Shown: positions 51,849-61,686 of the stretch, in pieces
Position numbering within the stretch: the first letter of the stretch is position 1
Layout: each line of letters starts with the position of its first letter
Assembly (NCBI RefSeq): GCF_007993735.1
Contig: NZ_CP042453.1
Span: 2,790,001-2,854,000 of the forward strand
Length of the DNA stretch: 64,000 nucleotides
Direction of reading: 5' to 3'
DNA from: Arenimonas daejeonensis
GTDB lineage: Bacteria; Pseudomonadota; Gammaproteobacteria; Xanthomonadales; Xanthomonadaceae
Translations under genes and position numbers: made by a program
The notes under the pieces: generated by a model
The model's database searches: none
What the model was told of the DNA's origin: nothing
The model's input: the letters and a program-made list of their open reading frames with translations, nothing else

Positions 51849-52553
51849 TCAGTCGATGAGTTCGGGCGTCGGCCGGAAACCGCCGACTTCGAATTCGAAC
51901 ACGGGCACCAGGTGGCCCGAGCGCGGCAGCTTGATGCGGACCTGGCGGGCTTCGCGCATCGCGGCCAGGAAACGGTCGCGTTCCTCGATGAACAATGCCG
52001 GGCCGGTGCCGGTGTCGGCGGGGTCGCCGGTGTAGTCCTGCGGTTCGCCGTCGTCGAAGCGGATCTCCAGCACGCAGGGCGAGCCGCATTGCAGCGCCTG
52101 CTGGGTCAATACGAGGTAGGCGCTGTCGCCCCAGTCCGGGTGGCGACGAAGGATCAGGCGCGCATCGGGAATCGCGACCGGCGTGCCTTCCTCGGCATAC
52201 GGGTCGGTTTCGACGCGGCTGTAGATCGCGGCGGTGTGCTGGGTGCCGCCGCCGGCCGGAATGGACTGGTATTCCCACAGGCCCACCAGGCGCCGCTGTT
52301 CGCGCATCTTCTCGGCTTCGGCGCGCACTTCGTCCAGCGTTTCGCGCATGGTTTTCGCGGCGGCGGTTTCGCCGTGGCGCTGGCGCAGCTCGTTGCCGCG
52401 GGCTTCGGCGATTTCCCAGTCGCCGTCGGCGCGGGCGGCCTCGTAGGACGCCAGCAGTTCGGCACCTTTGGTCTCGTCGAACGCCGGGTCTATCTCGGCG
52501 GGCTGGCAGGCGGACAGGGCGAGCAGGCAAGCGAGCAACAGGATTCGGATCAT
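51849..52553 (-). CDS. lipoprotein of unknown function
   Basis: 234 residues. The signal peptide ends in a lipobox (LLACLLALSAC, Cys at about 16). A helical, Glu/Arg-rich section (YEAARADGDWEIAEARGNELRQRH, RETLDEVRAEAEKMREQRRL) precedes a compact C-terminal domain containing the two-Cys segment QCGSPCVLEIRFDDGE and VPVFEFEVGGFRPTPE. No family is recognised. The start overlaps the DUF455 stop, so the two share a transcript. Confidence 0.8.
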   Translation of the reverse strand: MIRILLLACLLALSACQPAEIDPAFDETKGAELLASYEAARADGDWEIAEARGNELRQRHGETAAAKTMRETLDEVRAEAEKMREQRRLVGLWEYQSIPAGGGTQHTAAIYSRVETDPYAEEGTPVAIPDARLILRRHPDWGDSAYLVLTQQALQCGSPCVLEIRFDDGEPQDYTGDPADTGTGPALFIEERDRFLAAMREARQVRIKLPRSGHLVPVFEFEVGGFRPTPELID

Positions 52554-53359
52554 CGTTTCGGCTCCATGGCTTCGAGCAGGCGCATCTCATCATCGCCGAA
52601 ACCGGCGGCGGCGCGCGCCGGGCGGTTGAACGGACCACGCACCGAGCTGCGCGCGACTTCGCGCACCAGGCGGATGAATTCGCGCGCGGGCGCCAGGCCC
52701 TCGCGTTCGCAGCACCAGTGGTACCAGCGGCTGCCGGCGGCGACGTGCGCGACTTCCTCGCGAAGGATCAATTCCAGGATCTCCGCGGAGGCGTTGTCGC
52801 CGTTGCTGCGCAGGCGCGCGATCATTCCCGGCGTCACGTCCAGCCCGCGGGCCTCGAGCACCCGCGGCACGAGGGCCATGCGCGTGAGGCAGGAATCCGC
52901 GGTCTTTTCCGCCATTTCCCACAACCCGTTGTGCGCGTCGTGGTCGCCATAGGCGGCGCCGAGCTCGGCCAGGCGCGCGGCCAGCAGCGCGAAGTGCCGC
53001 GCTTCGTCGTCGGCCACGCCGACCCAGTCGGCATAGAACTCCACCGGCATGCCACGGAAACGGTTAACCGCATCCCAGGCCAGGTTGATCGCATTGAATT
53101 CGATGTGGGCGATGGCGTGCAGGAAGGCCGCACGGCCTTCGACGGTGCCCATGCCACGCTGGGGCACGTCACGCGGATGCACGAGCCGCGGCTTTTCCGG
53201 GCGACCCGGTGCGGCGATCAGCGCCGGCGGCGATGCATCCTCGGGAACAGACAGGGCACCGGCGCGGAACGACGCGGCGGCTTCATGCGTCAGGGCGACC
53301 TTGGCCGCCGGGTCGGCTTCGGCGAGGCAACGCTGGGCGGCGTCGAACAGGGAATGCAT
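52550..53359 (-). CDS. DUF455 ferritin-like family protein
   Basis: 269 residues. The family block RAAFLHAIAHIEFNAINLAWDAVNRFRGMP and DWVGVADDEARHFALLAARL supplies the E/H ligands of a ferritin-like four-helix di-metal fold; LREEVAHVAAGSRWYHWCCEREG completes it. DUF455 proteins resemble tRNA-modifying MiaE. A tRNA-hydroxylase role is an inference from fold only. It is coupled to the following lipoprotein gene. Confidence 0.85.
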   Translation of the reverse strand: MHSLFDAAQRCLAEADPAAKVALTHEAAASFRAGALSVPEDASPPALIAAPGRPEKPRLVHPRDVPQRGMGTVEGRAAFLHAIAHIEFNAINLAWDAVNRFRGMPVEFYADWVGVADDEARHFALLAARLAELGAAYGDHDAHNGLWEMAEKTADSCLTRMALVPRVLEARGLDVTPGMIARLRSNGDNASAEILELILREEVAHVAAGSRWYHWCCEREGLAPAREFIRLVREVARSSVRGPFNRPARAAAGFGDDEMRLLEAMEPKR

Positions 53360-53381
53360 GCGCAGGTGCCGCGCCCGTACC

Positions 53382-54854
53382 TCAGGACGCCTTGCGCTTG
53401 CGTTTGGCCTCGTCCGAACGCAGCTGCTTGATGCGTTCGAAATACCCGGCCTCGATGCCGGTGACGTATTCGCCGCTGAAGCAGGAGCTGTCGAACTTCT
53501 TTCCCGGGAACTTCGGACCCGCCACGGCGGCCTCGAGGTCAGCCAGGTCCTGGTAGATCAGCCAGTCGCAGCCGAGCAGCTTCTCGATCTCGGCCTCGCT
53601 GCGGCCGTGCGCCACCAGTTCCTCGGCCGATGGCATGTCGATGCCGTAGATGTTCGGATGCCGCACCGGCGGCGCCGCGGACGCCAGATACACCTTCCTG
53701 GCGCCGGCATCGCGCGCCATCTGCACGATCTGCTGGCTGGTGGTGCCGCGCACGATCGAGTCGTCCACCAGCAGCACCACGCGGTCCTTGAACTCGAGCG
53801 GGATCGGGTTGAGCTTGCGGCGCACCGATTTCACGCGCTCGCCCTGCCCCGGCATGATGAAGGTGCGGCCGACGTAGCGGTTCTTGATGAAACCCTCGCG
53901 GTACTTCACGCCCAGCACGTTCGCGATCTCAAGCGCGGCGTCGCGCGAGGTGTCGGGGATCGGGATCACGGTGTCGATGCCGTGGTCGGGCCGCAGGCGT
54001 TGGATCTTCTGGCCCAGGGTCACGCCCATGCGCATGCGCGCCTTGTGCACCGAGATGTTCTCGATCATCGAGTCGGGGCGGGCGAAGTACACGTATTCGA
54101 AGATGCAGGGCGCGTGTTCCTTCGGCGCCGCGCAGACCTCGGCGTGCAGCTGGCCGTTGCCGGTGATCACCACCGCCTCGCCCGGCTGGATGTCGCGCTC
54201 GCGCACGAAACCCAGGATGTCCAGCGCCACGCTTTCCGAGGCCACCGCGTAGTCGGTGCCGCCATCGGCGCGCTCGCGCTTGCCCAGCACCAGCGGCCGG
54301 ATGCCATGGGGGTCGCGGAACGCGACCAGGCCCAGGCCCAGCACCATGCTCACCACCGCATAACCGCCGGTGCAGCGGCGGTGCACGCCGGCGACCGCGG
54401 CGACCGCGGCCTGCGGCGTCAACGCGCCCTGGGCCTGCAGTTCATGCGCGAACACGTTCAGCAGCACTTCGGAATCGGACTCGGTGTTGACGTTGCGCTT
54501 GTCCTGCTCGAACACCAGGCGCCGCAACGCGTCGGTGTTGATCAGGTTGCCGTTGTGCGCCAGCGCGATGCCGTAGGGCGAGTTGACGTAGAAGGGCTGG
54601 GCTTCATCGGAACCTTCCGAGCCCGCGGTCGGGTAACGGCAGTGGCCGATGCCCACGCGCCCGGTCAGCAGCGCCATCGCGTCCTCGTCGAAGACTTCCT
54701 TCACCAGGCCATTGCCCTTGTGCAGGCGCACCTTGTTGCCGTCCATGGTGGCGATGCCGGCCGCGTCCTGGCCGCGGTGCTGCAGCACCGTCAGGCCGTC
54801 GTACAGGGCCGCCGCGACGTCGCTGGCGCCGGCGATTCCGATGATGCCGCACAT
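53382..54854 (-). CDS. purF: amidophosphoribosyltransferase
   Basis: 490 residues. Cys at position 2 (MCGIIGIAG) is the glutaminase nucleophile, exposed after removal of Met; [16 protein letters not shown] follows. The C-terminal PRTase has the PRPP loop [21 protein letters not shown]. It commits PRPP to purine synthesis. It lies 3 bp after cvpA in the conserved folC - SPOR - cvpA - purF order. Confidence 0.97.
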   Translation of the reverse strand: MCGIIGIAGASDVAAALYDGLTVLQHRGQDAAGIATMDGNKVRLHKGNGLVKEVFDEDAMALLTGRVGIGHCRYPTAGSEGSDEAQPFYVNSPYGIALAHNGNLINTDALRRLVFEQDKRNVNTESDSEVLLNVFAHELQAQGALTPQAAVAAVAGVHRRCTGGYAVVSMVLGLGLVAFRDPHGIRPLVLGKRERADGGTDYAVASESVALDILGFVRERDIQPGEAVVITGNGQLHAEVCAAPKEHAPCIFEYVYFARPDSMIENISVHKARMRMGVTLGQKIQRLRPDHGIDTVIPIPDTSRDAALEIANVLGVKYREGFIKNRYVGRTFIMPGQGERVKSVRRKLNPIPLEFKDRVVLLVDDSIVRGTTSQQIVQMARDAGARKVYLASAAPPVRHPNIYGIDMPSAEELVAHGRSEAEIEKLLGCDWLIYQDLADLEAAVAGPKFPGKKFDSSCFSGEYVTGIEAGYFERIKQLRSDEAKRKRKAS

Positions 54855-54857
54855 GGT

Positions 54858-55424
54858 TCAGGTCTCCGAAACAGGGGGAGCGACCGCGTCCGGCGGTTCG
54901 CTTGAAAGGGTCGGCTCGGTCGCCTCGGGCGGCGCCTCGAACCGGATCAACCCGGCCGCCTCGGGCGGCAGGAACGTCACCATCCACTCGGCGCCACGCT
55001 GCACGCCGGGCAGAAAGCGCGACTGCGACCACCAGGCGTCCTGCGGCACCGGCGTGAAGCCGAGCAGCATCACCGCCACGCAGGCCAGCACCAGCCCGCG
55101 CGCCAGGCCGAAGCCCAGGCCCAGCACCCGGTCGGTGCCCGACAGCCCGGTGTTGGCGATCAGCTTGCCGATGCCCCAGGTGGCCAGGCCGCCCAGGATC
55201 AGCACGACCAAGAACACGCCGGCGTAGCCGAGGAACAGGCGCGCCGAGGGTTCGGAGACGCCGGTGAAATATGCGGCCACATCGGCGCCGAACCCGATCG
55301 ACAGCCAGAACGCAGCGATCCACACCGTCAGCGACAGCACCTCGATCACGAACCCGCGCCACAGCCCGACCGCCATCGAAATGGCCAGCACGCCCAGCAG
55401 CGCGAAGTCGGCCCAGTTCAGCAT
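54858..55424 (-). CDS. cvpA: CvpA family membrane protein
   Basis: 188 residues, four to five membrane helices in the first 130 (FALLGVLAISMAVGLWRGFVIEVLSLTVWIAAFWLSIGFG, LFLGYAGVFLVVLILGGLATWGIGKLI) then an acidic/Pro-rich tail. CvpA is needed for colicin V production and envelope homeostasis in other bacteria. Immediately upstream of purF, the usual location. Confidence 0.92.
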   Translation of the reverse strand: MLNWADFALLGVLAISMAVGLWRGFVIEVLSLTVWIAAFWLSIGFGADVAAYFTGVSEPSARLFLGYAGVFLVVLILGGLATWGIGKLIANTGLSGTDRVLGLGFGLARGLVLACVAVMLLGFTPVPQDAWWSQSRFLPGVQRGAEWMVTFLPPEAAGLIRFEAPPEATEPTLSSEPPDAVAPPVSET

Positions 55425-55440
55425 CGGCGGCAGACTCGGT

Positions 55441-56450
55441 TCACGGATGCGGGACGACGATCGCGTCCTTCAGGCCCAGCTTCTCGACCACCGACGTACG
55501 CAGGCGGTCGGCGGCGGCACGGTCGGCTTCCGGGCCGACGCGCACGCGCCAGACCGCACCGCGGTCGGTGTTCACGCGCTGGTGGAAAGCGACGAAACCG
55601 GCGGCGCGGGCACGGTCGCGCAGGGCGTTGGCGTCGGCTTCGGAACTCAGCGCACCCAGCTGCACGGCGAAGCCCACGTCGGCGGCCGCGGCAGGCCGCG
55701 ACGCCGGAGCGGCCGGCGTCGAGGCCGCGCTGGCCCCGCATCCAGCGCGACCACGGTCGCCGCCCCACCGGCGACACCTTCCACGCGCAGCCGCGCCGCT
55801 TCCGCGGCGGTGCGTTCGGCATACGGCCCCACGCGCAGGCGCATGGCCGGCTTGCCGTTCACGTCCACCGACTCGCTGGTCAGCGGCAGTCCCTGCGCGC
55901 GCAGCTTGTCGGCCAGGGCGCGGGCGTTGTCCAGGTTGGAGAAGCTGCCGACATTGACCATGTAACGTCCGCCGGCGGTGGCCACCGGCAGCGGTGCGGC
56001 CGGGGCCGGCGGCGTGGCGGCGACGGGTGCCTGAGGGGCCGGCGCAGGTTCCGGGGCGGCCGGCGTGGGCGGGACTTCGCCGGTCGCGGCGTCAACCGCC
56101 ACCTGCGGCGCGTCGTCGGGTACAGCGGTTTCTTCCGACAAGGGCTCGCTGCCGCCCACCGGGCGGCCATCGGGGCCGATGGTGACCAGCGCGTCCGGGT
56201 CTTCACCGGCGGCGGGGCGGGTGGTGTCCAGGCCCAGTACACCGTCTTCGGAGGTGACCGGCGCCGGTACCGTCAGCGGCAATTCGCGGGTCTCGAACTC
56301 CTGGTCGGGCGCGGCCGGCATGTCCAGCGGAACCTGGGCGGCATCGGGCTCAGTGGTCTCGGGGCCCTTGAGCAGCATGGGCAGGAAGATCATGGCCAGC
56401 GCCACCAGCACGGCGGCGCCGATCAGGCGCTGTTTCAGGGCGGAATCCAT
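55441..56450 (-). CDS. SPOR-domain cell-division protein (DedD-like), frameshifted
   Basis: About 336 residues: a cytoplasmic start (MDSALKQRLIGAAVLVALAMIFLPMLLKG) with one membrane helix, a long Pro/Ala-rich periplasmic linker, then two SPOR repeats. The first reads YMVNVGSFSNLDNARALADKLRAQGLPL; the second, VGFAVQLGALSSEADANALRDRARAAGF. SPOR domains bind denuded glycan strands at the septum. The frame breaks at the C4 run 55734-55737 (plus strand); a fifth base joins ALDAG to ASAASTPAAP. Having two SPOR repeats is less usual than DedD. Confidence 0.88.
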
Positions 56451-56510
56451 CGGGATTTCAGTCCGGCCGGGAGAGGCGCGAATTATAGCCGGGATGCCAC
56501 CCCGCCCGGT

Positions 56511-57757
56511 TCATCCCACGGCCAGTGCTTCAGCGACGGTGTGGAAAGAGCCGAACACCAGCACACGCCCGTCCGGGCCGGCCTGCCGGGTGGCCGCCGC
56601 CAGCGCGTCGGCCAGGCTGCGGTGCGGGTACAGGATCTCGGCCGGCAGGTGCTCGCCCAGGCGCCGCGTCAGTTCCTCGACCTCCAGGCCACGCGGGCCG
56701 GCGTCGGTGATCGGCCCCAGGTGCCAGGCCAGCAGGTACGGCGCCACCGGCGCGCTGATGCCGGCCAGGTCCTTGTCGGACAGTGCACTGAACACGGCGA
56801 CGGTGGGTTTCGGGTGTTTGGCCAGCCAGTCGGCCAGTTGCCGGGCACCCTGCGGATTGTGGGCGACGTCGAGCACACGTTCGGGCGAACCGGGCAGGCG
56901 CTGCAGGCGGCCGGGGCACGCGCCGTGCGCACGCCTTCGCGGATCGCGACATCGGGGATGGCCAGGTCAAGGGCGCGCAGCGCGGCAATGGCCGCAGCGG
57001 CATTGCCGCGCTGGGCGGGGGCTTCGAGCGCCGGTTCGGGCAGGTCTATCTCGTAGCCGGGCTCGCGCCAGCGCCAGCCCTCGTCCAGCAGATCGATCAG
57101 GTAATCGGAATGGCCGCGGATGGCGAAGGCGCCGATGGCGTAGGCACGCCGCAGCACCGAGGACGGCGGATCCTTCTCGGCCAGCACGCAGGGTCTGCCC
57201 GCGCGCAGGATGCCGGCCTTCTCGGCGCCGATGCTTTCGCGGTCGTCGCCCAGGTAGTCCTGGTGATCCAGGTCCACCGTCGTGATCACCGCAACGTCGG
57301 GGTCGACGATGTTGGTCGCATCCAGGCGGCCGCCCAGCCCCACTTCCAGCAGCGCCAGGTCCAGGTCCGCGGCCTCGAAGAGCAACAGGGCTGCCAGCGT
57401 GCCGTATTCGAAATAGGTCAGCGGGATGTCGCCCCGGGCCGTCTCGATGCGCTCGAACGCCGACACCAGTTGTCCGTCGTCGGCATCGGTGCCGTCCACC
57501 CGCACCCGCTCGTTGTAGCGCAGCAGGTGCGGCGAGGTGTAGGCACCCACGCGCAGGCCGGCGGCACGTGCGATCGCCTCCAGGAAGGCGACCGTCGAAC
57601 CCTTGCCATTGGTGCCGGCCACGGTGACCACCTGCCGCGCGGGACGGCCGAGGCCGAGCCGGTGCGCCACTTCGCCTATCCGCTCCAGGCCCATGTCGAT
57701 GGCCTTGGGGTGCACGGCCTGCTGGTATTCGAGCCACTGGTCGAGGGTGCGCTTCAT
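56511..57757 (-). CDS. folC: bifunctional dihydrofolate/folylpolyglutamate synthase, frameshifted
   Basis: About 415 residues. VVTVAGTNGKGSTVAFLEAIA is the Walker-A-like ATP loop, TSPHLLRYNERVRVDG and TYFEYGTLAALLLFEAADLDLALLEVGLGGRLDATNIVDPDV are the Mur-ligase blocks, and VLDVAHNPQGARQLADWL opens the C-terminal domain. It adds glutamate to folates. The frame breaks at the G4 run 56913-56916 (plus strand); one more base gives APGRLQRLPGSPERVLDVAHNP. Confidence 0.93.
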
Positions 57758-57825
57758 GCCGGTATTATCCGCCCCGCCCGGCCCCGGATGGCAGGGGGCG
57801 ACACCGGAATGCGTTGTTCCCGCAC

Positions 57826-58113
57826 ATGGCCCTGCACACCAGCACCCTCGTCACCGCCGCACTGCTGATCCTGGGCATGTTCGGGTTCGCTTTCGTCGCC
57901 GCGCCGCATTCCTGCGAATGGGGGCTGAAGGCCTACGTCCTGACCGGCATCGCCGTGGCGCTGGCCGTGGCGGCGCTGCCCTGGCTGCTGGAAACCCAGG
58001 CCACCCCTGGGTGGCGCGCCCTGTTCAGCGTGGTTTTCATGGGGGTGGCGGTCGCGGTCTGGATCGGCGGGCTGTTCGCCGCCAATGTCCGGCTGATGTG
58101 CCGGCTGTTCTGA
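57826..58113 (+). CDS. three-helix membrane protein of unknown function
   Basis: 95 residues from the ATG at 57826 (a TTG at 57814 is an alternative). Three hydrophobic segments: LVTAALLILGMFGFAFVAAPHS, LTGIAVALAVAALPWLLE and LFSVVFMGVAVAVWIGGLFAANV. No family is recognised. It is divergent from folC. Confidence 0.7.
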   Translation: MALHTSTLVTAALLILGMFGFAFVAAPHSCEWGLKAYVLTGIAVALAVAALPWLLETQATPGWRALFSVVFMGVAVAVWIGGLFAANVRLMCRLF

Positions 58114-58211
58114 GCCTTCGCGGCGCAATGCCGGGCGGATTCCGGCCGGAGCCGCGCCTGGGCCGGTGGCTCAGCGGTTAGACTGACGCCATTCCCACGC
58201 CGAGCGCCCCC

Positions 58212-58373
58212 ATGGCCAAGCCCAATTATTCCTTCGAGAAGCGTCAGCGCGAACTCGCCAAGCAGAAGAAGAAAGCCGAAAAGGACGCCGAGAAGGCGGC
58301 ACGCAAGCGGGCCGGCGAACCGGCCCCGGCGTCGGAAACCGACGACGAGACCCCGGCGCCGTCCGGCGACTGA
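58212..58373 (+). CDS. 53-residue highly charged conserved small protein
   Basis: Starts MAKPNYSFEKRQRELAKQKK, then AEKDAEKAARKRAGE and an acidic/Pro tail ending PAPSGD. The NYSFEKRQRELAKKKK-type opening is common to small proteins next to housekeeping genes in many proteobacteria, so it is probably real. It would form a charged helix (Lys/Glu/Arg) with an unstructured end. Function unknown. It is 29 bp upstream of the GNAT gene. Confidence 0.7.
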   Translation: MAKPNYSFEKRQRELAKQKKKAEKDAEKAARKRAGEPAPASETDDETPAPSGD

Positions 58374-58402
58374 GCGTCGGCGCGACACCCGCACCCGCGG
58401 TC

Positions 58403-58894
58403 ATGCTTCGCGCCCGCCCGGTGCTGCGCGCCCATCGCCCCGGCGATACGGCCGCCGTGGTGGCCCTGTTCCGCGCCGCCGTGCACGAAACCGCCGCTTC
58501 GCACTACGACACCGCCCAGCGCAACGCCTGGGCGCCGGTCGACCTGCAGGCCGCCGACTGGGAAACGCGCCTGGCGGACCAGCACGTGCTGCTGGCGGAA
58601 TGCGACGGCGAACTGGCCGGCTTCATCGCCTGGGACGACGACGGCCTGGTCGACCTGCTGTTCACCGCGCCCACGTTCGGACGTCGCGGCATCGCCACCG
58701 CGCTTTATCTGGAAGCGGAAACGCGCATGCGCGCCGCCGGCCTGCGTGAAGCCAGCACCTTCGCCAGCCACGTGTCGCGCCCGGTGTTCGAACGGCAGGG
58801 CTGGCGGGTCGTGCATGCACAAACCGTCCAGCTCGATGGCGTCGGGCTGGAGCGGTTCAGGATGTGCAAGGCGTTGCCACCGGCTTCGGACTGA
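58403..58894 (+). CDS. GNAT-family N-acetyltransferase
   Basis: 163 residues of the YafP-like class. HRPGDTAAVVALFRAAVHETAASHY is the N-terminal helix pair; LVDLLFTAPTFGRRGIATALYLEAETRMRAAGL is motif A, with RRGIATAL binding the acetyl-CoA pyrophosphate; ASTFASHVSRPVFERQGWRVVH is motif B. It probably acetylates a small amine; substrate unknown. Confidence 0.9.
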   Translation: MLRARPVLRAHRPGDTAAVVALFRAAVHETAASHYDTAQRNAWAPVDLQAADWETRLADQHVLLAECDGELAGFIAWDDDGLVDLLFTAPTFGRRGIATALYLEAETRMRAAGLREASTFASHVSRPVFERQGWRVVHAQTVQLDGVGLERFRMCKALPPASD

Positions 58895-58912
58895 AGCCGG
58901 GATCTCGCCGCG

Positions 58913-59563
58913 TCACAACGCCCGGTGCACCGCTTCGCCGAACAAGGCGGTGTGGTGGTTGCAGTCGTTCAGCCGCACCACTTCCAACGCTTCGGCCGAC
59001 GGGCCCTCGAGCAGATTGATCGTGGTCGGCGCCTGCCGGAAGGTCCACAGCCGCGACAGCGGCAGGCCGAGGATTCGGCACAGGATCACGCGGTTGACCG
59101 CGTCGTGGGCCACCACCAACAACGTGTCGTCGGTGCCCAGGCCGGCGCAGGCGCGCTGGAAGGCGGGCCAGGCGCGGTCCAGCACTTCGACGATCGATTC
59201 GCCGCCGGCGCCGGGCATCTGCACCGTCTCGGGCGTCTCGCGCCAGGCGCGCAGGCGCACCGGGTCGCGCTCGCGGATCTCCGCGGCCAGCAGGCCTTCC
59301 CAGTCGCCGTGCGCGATTTCCTTCAGTCCTTCATCGAAGCGCAACGTGGCGGCGCGCGCCTCACCCAGCGCCAGCTCGGCGGTGCGCCGCGCGCGCGACA
59401 GCGGCGAGGCGATGGCGCGGGCGATCGCGACGTCGGCCAGGCGTTCGCCCAGCAGGCGCGCCTGGCGTTCGCCGTTCTCCGACAGCGCGATGTCCATCTG
59501 GCCCTGGTAGCGGCCTTCGGCGTTCCAGGGCGTTTCACCATGGCGTGCGAGCAGGACCTTCAT
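58913..59563 (-). CDS. histidine phosphatase superfamily protein (GpmB/CobC-like)
   Basis: 216 residues. LLARHGETPWNAEGRYQG supplies the RHG catalytic motif and Glu; SPLSRARRTAELAL the second Arg; LLVVAHDAVNRVIL the second catalytic His. A broad-specificity phosphomonoesterase. Its ATG overlaps the serA stop, so it may be the phosphoserine phosphatase-like partner, as some GpmB-type enzymes act on phosphoserine; this is inference from linkage. Confidence 0.9.
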   Translation of the reverse strand: MKVLLARHGETPWNAEGRYQGQMDIALSENGERQARLLGERLADVAIARAIASPLSRARRTAELALGEARAATLRFDEGLKEIAHGDWEGLLAAEIRERDPVRLRAWRETPETVQMPGAGGESIVEVLDRAWPAFQRACAGLGTDDTLLVVAHDAVNRVILCRILGLPLSRLWTFRQAPTTINLLEGPSAEALEVVRLNDCNHHTALFGEAVHRAL

Positions 59564-61125
59564 CAGACCTGCTCCATCGCCACGATGCCCGGGATGCCGC
59601 GCAGCGACGCCAACTGCGCCTCCGGAACCTCGCGGTCCACGGTGATCGCCGCCACAGCACCGCCATCGCCGGTCGCGCCGAGCGAGAAGTTGACGATGTT
59701 CACGCCCGCCGCGCCCAGGTGCGAACCAACCAGGCCGATCACGCCGGGTTTGTCCTCGTTGCGCATCAGCAGGATGTGCGCCAGCGGGTCGAAGTCGAGT
59801 TCGACACCGTCCAGGCGCACCACGCGCGGGCCGCGGTGCAGCGTCGCCTCGATCTCGCGCGTGGCGCCACCACCTTCGACGCGGATGCGCAGCAGGCGGT
59901 CGAAACCGTCGCCGTCGCCGCCGAGCGTTTCCGCCACTTCCAGGCCACGCGACACCGCTTCATGCAGCGCGTTCACCGGCGTGACGCGACCGGAGGCGGG
60001 CCCCAGCAGCGACGCCACCAGCAGGCGCGTCAGCGGCCGCGTATCCAGGCCTTCGGTGCGACCGGCGTAGGTGACGTGCAGCTTCACCGGCGCGGGCACC
60101 AGCTTTGCGGCGAGCTTGCCCAACGCCGTCATCAGCGGCATCCATGGCCCGACCTCGCGCGCGGTTTCCGGCGTCAGCGGCGGCAGGTTGACGCAGCCGG
60201 CGACCGCGCCGGTGGCGACGAAATCGATGATCTGCCGCGCAAGAATGGTGCTCACCGCCTGCTGCGCCTCGCCGGTGCTGGCGCCAAGGTGCGGGGTCAG
60301 GATCAGCTTGGCATTGCCGCGCAGGGCCGAATCCTTCGGCAACGGTTCGGTGGCGAAGGTGTCGAGCGCGGCGCCGCCGAGGTGGCCTTCGTCCAGCAAG
60401 GCCAGCAGCGCGTCCTCGTCCACCAGACCGCCGCGGGCGGCGTTGACCAGGAACGCACCCTTCTTCATCGAACGCAGGCGCGCTTCGCTGAGCAGGTTGG
60501 TCGTTTCCTTGGTGCGCGGGATGTGCAGGGTGACCACGTCGGCCCAGGCCAGCAGGTCGTCCAGCGCCATCAGCGGCACGCTGCCCTTTCCGGCCGCGGA
60601 CGCCGGCAGGAAGGGATCGTGCGCGGCCACTTCCATGCCGATGCCCTGGGCCTTGCGCGCCACGGTGGCGCCGATGCGGCCGAGGCCGATCACACCGAGT
60701 TTCTTGCCTTCCAGCTCGAAACCGGTGAGGCCCGCCTTCGGCCATTCGCCCGCTTTCATGCCGGCGTCGGCGCGCGGAACGTGCCGCGCCAGGGCGAACA
60801 GCAGCGAGATCGCGTGTTCGGCCGCGGCCAGCGTATTGCCGTCCGGCGCGTTCATCACCGCGATACCGCGGGCGGTGGCGGCCTCGACGTCGATGGTGTC
60901 GACGCCGGCACCGGCGCGGCCGATCACCTTCAGCGCGCCGGCCTTCACCAGCGACTCGGCCGACACCTGGGTCGCGGAGCGCACCAGCACGGCATCGAAA
61001 CCCTCGAGCTTCGCGGCCAGGGCCTTGGCGTCCTTGATCGGTTCGGACACTTCGACCGTCCAGCCCGCGTTGCGGAACAGTTCCAGGCCGTCTTCATGGA
61101 TGCCATCACAAGCCAACACGCGCAT
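59563..61125 (-). CDS. serA: D-3-phosphoglycerate dehydrogenase
   Basis: 520 residues, the long type. LKVIGRAGAGVDTIDVEAATARGI is the substrate loop, GVIGLGRIGATVA (about 145-157) the NAD loop, NAARGGLVDEDAL and LTPHLGASTGEAQQAV hold catalytic Arg/Glu/His. An intervening ASB domain and a C-terminal ACT domain (LAHILLMRNEDKPGVIGLVGSHLGAAGVNIVNFSLG) make it likely to be feedback-inhibited by serine. It starts the serine pathway. The histidine phosphatase is translationally coupled downstream. Confidence 0.96.
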   Translation of the reverse strand: MRVLACDGIHEDGLELFRNAGWTVEVSEPIKDAKALAAKLEGFDAVLVRSATQVSAESLVKAGALKVIGRAGAGVDTIDVEAATARGIAVMNAPDGNTLAAAEHAISLLFALARHVPRADAGMKAGEWPKAGLTGFELEGKKLGVIGLGRIGATVARKAQGIGMEVAAHDPFLPASAAGKGSVPLMALDDLLAWADVVTLHIPRTKETTNLLSEARLRSMKKGAFLVNAARGGLVDEDALLALLDEGHLGGAALDTFATEPLPKDSALRGNAKLILTPHLGASTGEAQQAVSTILARQIIDFVATGAVAGCVNLPPLTPETAREVGPWMPLMTALGKLAAKLVPAPVKLHVTYAGRTEGLDTRPLTRLLVASLLGPASGRVTPVNALHEAVSRGLEVAETLGGDGDGFDRLLRIRVEGGGATREIEATLHRGPRVVRLDGVELDFDPLAHILLMRNEDKPGVIGLVGSHLGAAGVNIVNFSLGATGDGGAVAAITVDREVPEAQLASLRGIPGIVAMEQV

Positions 61126-61686
61126 ACACCATCTCCTCGGATCAACAGCGGTGGGAGACCGGTCCGCACGCCCCGGGCGGGGCGCAACGGCCGGGCTCGG
61201 GATTCAGATCGCGGAAACGCCAGCACCCGCCGGAGCGGGGGCTTGGGTACGCAGGAAATCCACCGTCTGCCGGCGCACGGACGTGCGGGCAAGGAGAAAC
61301 GACGCCGAAGGGCGGTCGAATCGCGCTGTTGCGCTGTGACCATCAGAAAACCGGAACGGCTGAACGGAACCGGTTTGTCCGCGGGTCTGGAGACGGGGCT
61401 TCATGAGCATGGGAGTCCAGGACCAACGAGTTCACCTTACCGTTTATCGCGGCCGAAAAACCGCCCCGTTATGGCCCACCCCAGATAGCGAGCCTTGTCT
61501 CTTCTTCGGCTCCGCCGAAGCACCCCCTCCCAACCTCCCCGCAAGCGGGGGAGGAGCAACAAAGCCCCCCTCTCCCAACCTCTCCCACAAGGGGAGAGGA
61601 GAAAAGCAGGACCCCATGACCAATGACCTACCCCCACCCCCGCAAACCCCCTAACCTCGGCAACTTCACCCGCCCCGGACCCCGCC
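61126..61686. other. 561-bp divergent intergenic region between serA and the M13 peptidase
   Basis: No convincing gene. The serA-proximal 300 bp on the minus strand could be a long leader; it has several G/C-rich stems (e.g. around CCCGCTCCGGCGGG) and a 68-codon frame (61204-61410) with no family match. The pepO-proximal part holds C-rich hairpins at 61506-61599. Confidence 0.5.
61506..61599 (+). repeat. C-rich palindrome array
   Basis: Three hairpins: CTTCGG/CCGAAG at 61505-61520, CTCCCCGC (61535-61542) / GCGGGGGAG (61545-61553), and CCTCTCCC (61579-61586) / GGGAGAGG (61592-61599). The last two are each preceded by C-rich (C)CCCTCCCAA or CCCTCTCCCAA and run in tandem, the same motif class as those near 49400 and the DUF559 gene. 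Confidence 0.7.
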
